From: Victivallales bacterium | Lineage (GTDB): Bacteria > Verrucomicrobiota > Lentisphaeria > Oligosphaerales > Oligosphaeraceae | Assembly (NCBI GenBank): GCA_017963875.1 | Contig: JAGCTA010000406.1 | Location: 1-20,901 of the forward strand | DNA: 20,901 nucleotides | Reading direction: 5' to 3' | Shown here: one piece after another, positions 15,659 to 20,901 of the stretch | Position numbering within the stretch: position 1 is the first letter of the stretch | Layout: each line of letters opens with the position of its first letter | Program-made: the position numbers and the translations under genes | Notes under the pieces: model-generated | What the model was told of the DNA's origin: nothing | The model's database searches: none | Seen by the model: only the letters and a program-made list of their open reading frames with translations

Positions 15659-16900
15659 ATGACGATTGTTGAAATTGCGAAAAATGCGCGTGATGCGGCC
15701 CAGACATTGTCTTCTTCTTCAGGTATAGCGCGTGCGAAGGCCTTGAACGGCATGGCAGAGCAGTTGCTGTCAGTCAAGGAGGAATTGATGGCCGCCAATG
15801 CGGAGGATGTCGCGGAGGCGCGTGCTGCTGGCATCAGCGATGCGTTTGTCAAGCGGCTTGCGGTGACGGAGAAGATATTCAATTATATGGTGAATCGTCT
15901 GCGCGAGGCGGCGGCCTTGCCAGATCCTGTCGGGCGTGTGCTCATGGGCAGGACAATGCCTTCTGGACTTAAGGTATCAAAAGTGTCCGTTCCATTGGGA
16001 GTCGTGGCCATCATTTATGAGGCTCGCCCGAATGTGACGACGGATGCGGCGGCGGTTGCGTTGAAGTCCGCCAATGCGGTCATTCTCAAGGGCGGCTCGG
16101 AGTCCATCCGTTCCAACCGTGTGCTGGTGAAGGCGATGCGGAATGCGATTCAGGAAGCGGGGCTGCCATTGGACACTGTGCAGTTTATCGATTCCCGTGA
16201 CCATGCAGTGGTTACAGAATTGCTTCAGCAAGAGGCGTATATCAACGCAGTCATTCCACGCGGCGGGAAAAGCCTTATCAAGGCAGTATCCGCCAACACG
16301 CGGATTCCTGTCATCAAGCATTATGACGGCATTTGCCACCAGTATGTTTCCGCGCATTCGGATTTGGACATGGCGGTCGCTGTTGTGCTCAATTCGAAGA
16401 CGGAACGCGTCGAGGTATGCAATGCCTTGGAGACGCTTCTGGTCGATTCAGCCGTGGCTGAGAAGTTCTTGCCGATGATGGCGAAGGCTTTCAGGGAACA
16501 CAATGTGGAAATGCGTGGCTGCGAAAGGACATGCAAGATAGTGTCAGATGCGGTTCCAGCGACCGAGGAAGACTGGGGCATGGAGTATCTTGCACCTATT
16601 ATTTCAATCAAAATCGTGAATGGGTTGGACGAGGCAATCAGGCATATTTCCATGTATGGTTCAGGTCATACGGACGGTATCATCACAGGAAGTCTCCAGG
16701 AAGCGCGGGAGTTTACGGCACGTGTGGATTCCGCCTCGGTGATGGTGAATGCCTCGACACGCCTTTCGGGCGGCGGGGATTATGGAATGGGCGCAGTCGT
16801 CGGCATCAGCACGGACAAACTGCATGCTCGCGGGCCAGTCGGTCCAGAGGAATTGTGTTCGTATAAATGGATTGCGGAAGGGAATGGTCATTTGAGATAG
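15659..16900 (+). CDS. proA: Glutamate-5-semialdehyde dehydrogenase (gamma-glutamyl phosphate reductase)
   Basis: The 413-residue product is the normal length for ProA. It catalyses the NADPH-dependent reduction of gamma-glutamyl phosphate to glutamate-5-semialdehyde in proline synthesis. Clear signatures are 'VPLGVVAIIYEARPNVTTDAAAVALKSANAVILKGG', 'IPVIKHYDGICHQYV', and the catalytic Cys254 in 'NSKTERVEVCNALETLLV', where most homologues have 'QRPGVCNA'. Also present is 'VNASTRLSGGGDYGMGAVVGISTDKLHARGP'. The frame extends upstream into ubiB, but the ATG at 15659, four bases after the ubiB stop and with AAAGGGA upstream, is the expected start. No proB is seen nearby. Confidence 0.96.
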   Translation: MTIVEIAKNARDAAQTLSSSSGIARAKALNGMAEQLLSVKEELMAANAEDVAEARAAGISDAFVKRLAVTEKIFNYMVNRLREAAALPDPVGRVLMGRTMPSGLKVSKVSVPLGVVAIIYEARPNVTTDAAAVALKSANAVILKGGSESIRSNRVLVKAMRNAIQEAGLPLDTVQFIDSRDHAVVTELLQQEAYINAVIPRGGKSLIKAVSANTRIPVIKHYDGICHQYVSAHSDLDMAVAVVLNSKTERVEVCNALETLLVDSAVAEKFLPMMAKAFREHNVEMRGCERTCKIVSDAVPATEEDWGMEYLAPIISIKIVNGLDEAIRHISMYGSGHTDGIITGSLQEAREFTARVDSASVMVNASTRLSGGGDYGMGAVVGISTDKLHARGPVGPEELCSYKWIAEGNGHLR

Positions 16901-16924
16901 TCACCTGTAAAAGGAAACTGGAAT

Positions 16925-18061
16925 ATGAAGATAGCCGTTGCCCCAGACAAATTCAAGGGGTCGCTCACTTCGGCGGAGGCGGCGGATTGCATCGCCACTG
17001 CGCTACGGGAAGTTTTGCCTTCAGCCATTGTTTCTGAATTTCCTCTGGCGGATGGCGGTGAAGGCACATGCGAGGCGCTTACAAGGGCACGCGGCGGAAA
17101 ATTGCATACGGTGACTGTTCGAGGACCGCTAGGGGAGCCTGTGAAGGCGTCCTTTGGTCTTTCAGGAAATACCGCGTTCATGGAAATGGCATCTGCCGCA
17201 GGACTTCAACTTCTTTCCAAAGACAAACGAAATCCAATGAAAACCTCAACGTATGGCTTTGGACAGATGTTGCTTGAGGCCATCCGATTGGGCGCGAAGG
17301 AAATCACAGCAGGCATCGGCGGCAGCGCGACCAATGACGGCGGTACAGGGATGGCTGAGGCCCTGGGTGCAAGATTCTATGGCAAAGACGGCAAGGAGTT
17401 GCACGGACTGTGCGGTGAAATGCTGGAGCAAATTGCTCGCGTTGATTGTACGCCATTGGCTGATGTCTTTTCAGACGTACATATTTGCATTGCGTGCGAT
17501 GTGACGAATCCCTTGCTTGGGCCGAATGGTGCTTCTGCAGTATATGCACCTCAGAAAGGCGCATCTCCAAACGATGTTCTTGCCCTTGAAGCGGGCTTGG
17601 CACAGTTGTACCGTGTCGCGGATGCGGGCAATACGTCTCCAGTGGGTTTGCCTGGTGATGGTGCGGCGGGCGGTTTGGGATTCGGTTGCAGATTGTTTTG
17701 CAAAGCATCATTTCAGTCTGGAGGTCGTTTAGTGATTCGCGAGTCTGGTTTGGAGGAAGTCATCAAGGCTTCTGCCGTGGATTTGATAATCACTGGCGAG
17801 GGGTGCACAGATTCCCAGACAGAAGCAGGGAAACTTTGTGCAGTGCTTGCTGAAATGTCACGGCGGAATCATATTCCATGTGTTCTGCTTTCTGGCGGAA
17901 TTGCCGCGCCACGGCAGGAGTTGATGAAATTGTTTGATGGTGTGTTCGTTTCGGGAATAGGGAGGGGGAGTCTGGAGGATACGCTGAAACATGCACGGGA
18001 GGATTTGCGTGCAGCGGCGACTTCCTTGGCATTTGCAATAAAGATTGGAATGAAAAAGTAA
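16925..18061 (+). CDS. glxK: Glycerate kinase (GlxK/GarK family)
   Basis: The 378-residue product is a full-length member of the glycerate kinase type I family, which phosphorylates D-glycerate (usually to 2-phosphoglycerate) and so feeds lower glycolysis. Motifs seen in order are 'APDKFKGSLTSAEAA' at the N-terminus, 'PLADGGEGT', 'GGSATNDGGTGMAEALGARF', 'CDVTNPLLGPNGASAVYAPQKGA', 'GDGAAGGLGFG' and 'IITGEGCTDSQTEAGK'. AAAGGA at 16910-16915 precedes the ATG. The TAA stop is only four bases before the next start, and the next gene's ribosome site overlaps it, so the two are probably co-translated. Confidence 0.95.
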   Translation: MKIAVAPDKFKGSLTSAEAADCIATALREVLPSAIVSEFPLADGGEGTCEALTRARGGKLHTVTVRGPLGEPVKASFGLSGNTAFMEMASAAGLQLLSKDKRNPMKTSTYGFGQMLLEAIRLGAKEITAGIGGSATNDGGTGMAEALGARFYGKDGKELHGLCGEMLEQIARVDCTPLADVFSDVHICIACDVTNPLLGPNGASAVYAPQKGASPNDVLALEAGLAQLYRVADAGNTSPVGLPGDGAAGGLGFGCRLFCKASFQSGGRLVIRESGLEEVIKASAVDLIITGEGCTDSQTEAGKLCAVLAEMSRRNHIPCVLLSGGIAAPRQELMKLFDGVFVSGIGRGSLEDTLKHAREDLRAAATSLAFAIKIGMKK

Positions 18062-18065
18062 GGAT

Positions 18066-18812
18066 ATGCGGCTAGCCCTTGTTACAATCTGCTGGAATGC
18101 GGCGAAGACTCTTCGGCGAACGGTCGAGTCGATAAAGAACCAGACGCGTTTGCCAGATGAATATGCGTTTGTCGATGGCGGTTCAACCGATGGCACTCTG
18201 GAATTGCTGGAGGAATTGTGCCGGGAGTTGGAAGAACGCAATGTCAAGGCGCATGTGATAAAGCAGCAACGGCAGGAGGGGGAGGCTGGCATTCCCTCTG
18301 CATGGAATCAGGGAATTGCGCAGGTCAAAGGCGATGTCATTGGATTGCTGAACAGCGATGACTGGTATGAGCCTGATGCCTTGAGGACGGTGGAGAAGGC
18401 TTTTGCCGCTGACGATGGCGTTGGCATGGTGTCCATCGCCGTCCGCTTTATATCACCCGAAACTGGCGAGACAAAGAGATTGTTTCGCTCGATGCCAGGT
18501 TGGCAGTTGCCTTTTCGCATGACGGTTCCCCATCCTGGTCTTTTTGTCAGCAGAAGGGTTTATGATGCCATAGGGCTTTATGATACGAAATACCGCATTT
18601 CAGCAGACTATGATTTTATTTGGCGGTGCCGAAAAAAAGGCATTCGCATGGCGAGACTTGATGACGCATTGGTAAACATGGAACTTGGGGGAACGGCCAA
18701 CCAGAACCGCCCCTTAGCACGAAAGGAAACATTGGATATTGCCTGTCGATATTGCCGTTTTCCAGTTTTGCCTTGGCTGGCGTGGCTGGGCAGGACGATG
18801 ACTGGACGGTAG
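18066..18812 (+). CDS. Family 2 glycosyltransferase
   Basis: The 248-residue product is a GT-A-fold, GT2-type glycosyltransferase. The N-terminal nucleotide-sugar region 'LVTICWNAAKTLRRTVESI' is followed by 'FVDGGSTDGT'. The metal-binding DXD-type motif is 'LLNSDDWYEPDA' (about residue 98), and the acceptor-side region is 'PHPGLFVSRRVYDAIGLYDTKYRISADYDFIWR', close to WcaA-like enzymes of surface polysaccharide pathways. The protein ends without long membrane helices, so it is probably cytoplasmic and membrane-associated. It starts four bases after the glycerate kinase stop and precedes an asparagine-synthetase-like gene, a pairing often found in exopolysaccharide loci. Donor and acceptor sugars are unknown. 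Confidence 0.88.
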   Translation: MRLALVTICWNAAKTLRRTVESIKNQTRLPDEYAFVDGGSTDGTLELLEELCRELEERNVKAHVIKQQRQEGEAGIPSAWNQGIAQVKGDVIGLLNSDDWYEPDALRTVEKAFAADDGVGMVSIAVRFISPETGETKRLFRSMPGWQLPFRMTVPHPGLFVSRRVYDAIGLYDTKYRISADYDFIWRCRKKGIRMARLDDALVNMELGGTANQNRPLARKETLDIACRYCRFPVLPWLAWLGRTMTGR

Positions 18813-18845
18813 AAATCAACATGAATCAAAGGAGAAAGGCCTCAA

Positions 18846-20672
18846 ATGTCGAAATTGCTGGGATACATACGGATTAGCGGTGACCTTCATCTGTTTGGCA
18901 AGGAAATGGTTCGTGACTGCCTCGGCTACCAGGCTAATGTCATCGGTGATGATGTTTGCGGCATGGGCGGAGACTGCGACATCGCGGTGGAGGAAGACAC
19001 GCATGACAAGGGGAGATTGTGCGTTTTTTCAGGCACTCTGTTGAATTTGCCAGAACTCTTGAAGGAGCATGGAAAATGCGGAAATGCGGCGGAATTGTGC
19101 CTTGAGTTGTTTGATAAACATGGAAATGATTTTGCACAGAAGTTCAACGGTCCTTTTTCATTTGTCATTTTTGACAGGAAAGCAGGGCAGTTGCTATGTT
19201 GCAGAGACCAGTTGGGGCAAAGCGCCTTTTTCTATAGCATGCTGACGAATGGCTATGTCATTTTCTCGAATGATTTGACCGTTCTTCGCCGTCTGCCTGG
19301 AAGTTCAGGACAGGTGGATGTGACTGCGCTGTCCGATTACCTCTCATTGGGTTATGTTCCCGCGCCTAAGACAATTTTCCATGGCATCAGCAAACTGACT
19401 GCTGGACATTGGATGCTGTTTCATATGAATGGCGGGTTGCCGTCGCTTCATCGATATTGGCATCCACAATTTACTCCGAAGCAAAAACTTACGCTATCCG
19501 ACGCTACTGCGCAGGCCTGGAGTCTGATTGACAAGGCCGTCAATCGCTGTCTTGCGGTTCAGAAATCAACAGCCGTTCTGTTGTCAGGCGGCATTGACTC
19601 AAATCTTGTGATGGCGCTGTGTGCGGCTTCCGCCACGCCTGTGGACATTTCATTCACAGTTGGATTCCCTGAAAGCGACTATGATGAACGGCGTTTGGCA
19701 GCCCGTTCGGCGGAGGTGCTCCACGTTAGGAATGTCCAGGCGGAGGTTATGCCAGAGTCATGGTTGGAACTTTCTGAACTTCAAAGGCTTAATGGAGAAC
19801 CGTATGCCGATTCGTCCATTATTCCGACAACTGCCGCCATGCGTCTGGCTGCGCAGAACGGAATCCAGCAGATTTTCACGGGGTCTGGCGGAGATGAGGT
19901 CTTTGGTGGCTACAGGCGATATCAGGCCATGAGACTGAGGGCCCTTCTCGGAATTCTTCCTGCGTGGCTATTGAAGACAATTGGAAGCATTGGCTTAGCG
20001 TTGACTCCCCATGGCGCAACGGGTCGGTCGCGCCTGGCGACACTGCGGCGGTTTGCCTCTTTCCTGAAACAGGACACGTTGAATGGCTATGCGGGGTTTC
20101 AGGAGATTTTTTCAGGGGAAATGAAGGCACAACTGGTTCATGACTGGCATCTGCGTGAGCAGCCTTCCTATCTGGAAACTTGGAATGACCTGATTGAAAA
20201 CGGAACGGCCAAAGACCTCGTGGAACAGTTTAACGAGGTCGATGTTCTGACATACCTTCCAGAAGATGGCTGTACGAAAGAACGTCTTGCAGGACTTGCC
20301 ACTGGAGTATTGGGACTCTGCCCAATGCTGGATATGGAAGTGGTAGAGTTTGGTCTGTCGCTAAGGCGGTCGCAGCGAGTGACTTTAGGAGAACGCAAAC
20401 GCATTTTACGCAGAATTGGACAGGCGTTGCTGGCCCCAGAACTGCTGAAGCAGACGAAGAGGGGATTCGGGATGCCTGTTGCCGCGTGGTTTCGTGGACC
20501 GTATGCGGATGCTGCGCGCGGACTAGCGGAAGAATTGCGGCAGTGGGACGAACAGGGCTGGTTCGAAGAACAGGAGGTCAAGCGCATCGTCGATGAACAT
20601 CTGTCGGGATACGCCGACCACGGCGCGCGTCTCTGGACGCTTCTCTGTCTGCGGCGATGGCTGAATAAATGA
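18846..20672 (+). CDS. Asparagine synthetase-like protein (AsnB family) lacking the Cys2 nucleophile
   Basis: The 608-residue product has the two AsnB domains. The C-terminal synthetase domain holds an intact ATP-pyrophosphatase loop, SGGIDS at 247-252, and 'TGSGGDEVFGGYRRY'. The N-terminal class II glutaminase domain keeps its fold markers ('GPFSFVIFDRKAGQLLCCRDQLG', 'LSDYLSLGYVPAPKTIFHGISKL'). However, it starts MSKLLGYIRI, not MCGI, so the catalytic Cys2 is missing. It should not hydrolyse glutamine and may use ammonia or form another amide. A strong ribosome site (AAAGGAG, 18828-18834, plus a second AAAGG) supports the ATG at 18846, so a mis-called start is unlikely. Next to a glycosyltransferase, a role in modifying a surface sugar or peptide is possible (inference). 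Confidence 0.87.
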   Translation: MSKLLGYIRISGDLHLFGKEMVRDCLGYQANVIGDDVCGMGGDCDIAVEEDTHDKGRLCVFSGTLLNLPELLKEHGKCGNAAELCLELFDKHGNDFAQKFNGPFSFVIFDRKAGQLLCCRDQLGQSAFFYSMLTNGYVIFSNDLTVLRRLPGSSGQVDVTALSDYLSLGYVPAPKTIFHGISKLTAGHWMLFHMNGGLPSLHRYWHPQFTPKQKLTLSDATAQAWSLIDKAVNRCLAVQKSTAVLLSGGIDSNLVMALCAASATPVDISFTVGFPESDYDERRLAARSAEVLHVRNVQAEVMPESWLELSELQRLNGEPYADSSIIPTTAAMRLAAQNGIQQIFTGSGGDEVFGGYRRYQAMRLRALLGILPAWLLKTIGSIGLALTPHGATGRSRLATLRRFASFLKQDTLNGYAGFQEIFSGEMKAQLVHDWHLREQPSYLETWNDLIENGTAKDLVEQFNEVDVLTYLPEDGCTKERLAGLATGVLGLCPMLDMEVVEFGLSLRRSQRVTLGERKRILRRIGQALLAPELLKQTKRGFGMPVAAWFRGPYADAARGLAEELRQWDEQGWFEEQEVKRIVDEHLSGYADHGARLWTLLCLRRWLNK

Positions 20673-20684
20673 TGGAGTCGCCTA

Positions 20685-20901
20685 ATGGGAAAACTGTTGC
20701 CATTCATCTCAGCCATCTGTCTTGGAAGTGCCACGATGTGCGCATTATCCAATGAATTGCCATTGATTAATGGAGGATTCGAGGACGGTATGCGAGGTTG
20801 GGATACGGACGATTATGGCATTGCGCTTTTTCTTGCAAACGCGGCTCATTCTGGCGAGATGGGAGTCAGGTTTGCCGACCATGACAAAAAACGGGGGGGA
20901 C
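20685..20901 (+). CDS. Secreted protein, N-terminal part (runs off right edge)
   Basis: An ATG at 20685, seven bases after GGAG (20674-20677), opens a frame that stays open for 72 codons to the right edge. The first 25 or so residues (MGKLLPFISAICLGSATMCA) look like a signal peptide with a possible cleavage after 'MCA'. The mature part starts with 'LPLINGGFEDGMRGWDTDD', the pattern at the beginning of many beta-sandwich, carbohydrate-binding-like domains of extracellular proteins. Too little is present for a function. It follows the asparagine-synthetase-like gene by 12 bp and may belong to the same transcript. Confidence 0.7.
   Translation, partial: MGKLLPFISAICLGSATMCALSNELPLINGGFEDGMRGWDTDDYGIALFLANAAHSGEMGVRFADHDKKRGG

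Overview
The window looks like a moderate-G+C bacterial chromosome with tightly packed genes. No rRNA, tRNA, CRISPR array, transposase or phage gene was seen. The gene set suggests a member of the Planctomycetes-Verrucomicrobia-Lentisphaerae-Kiritimatiellota group: a bacterial V/A-type ATPase, a large DUF4175-like membrane protein, a two-domain acetyl-xylan-esterase-like hydrolase, and a secreted protein opening with an 'NGGFEDG..GW' motif. This placement is an inference from family flavour; no marker gene fixes it.

Layout. (1) 1-1650, minus strand: the N-terminal part of a DUF4175-like membrane protein that runs off the left edge. (2) 1651-1812: a short AT-rich divergent promoter region. (3) 1813-10712, plus strand: a long operon that starts with a PTS EIIA-like phosphocarrier. 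It continues with a complete V/A-type ATPase in the order G/H-like stalk, C, I, K, F, E, A, B, D. The stalk gene overlaps the EIIA stop codon but carries an in-frame TGA at codon 19. (4) 10836-20672, plus strand: a closely spaced run of metabolic genes. These are an HD-hydrolase/CoaD fusion, a cytosolic esterase-like alpha/beta hydrolase, a UbiB/ABC1-family kinase-like protein, ProA, glycerate kinase, a family 2 glycosyltransferase and an asparagine-synthetase-like protein without the Cys2 nucleophile. (5) 20685-20901: the first 72 codons of a secreted protein, cut by the right edge.

How the genes work together. Region 3 encodes a whole rotary ion pump or ATP synthase: the A3B3 head, central stalk D/F, socket C, peripheral stalk E plus G/H-like, stator I and rotor ring K. 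The K gene has the strongest ribosome binding site of the set, which fits its multi-copy ring. The EIIA gene at the head of the operon suggests a link between PEP-dependent phosphorylation and the ATPase. Region 4 mixes coenzyme A synthesis, proline synthesis and glycerate entry into glycolysis with a glycosyltransferase/amidotransferase-like pair typical of surface-polysaccharide loci. The most unusual points are the in-frame TGA in the stalk gene, the EIIA-ATPase coupling, the HD-CoaD fusion and the changed ATPase gene order.
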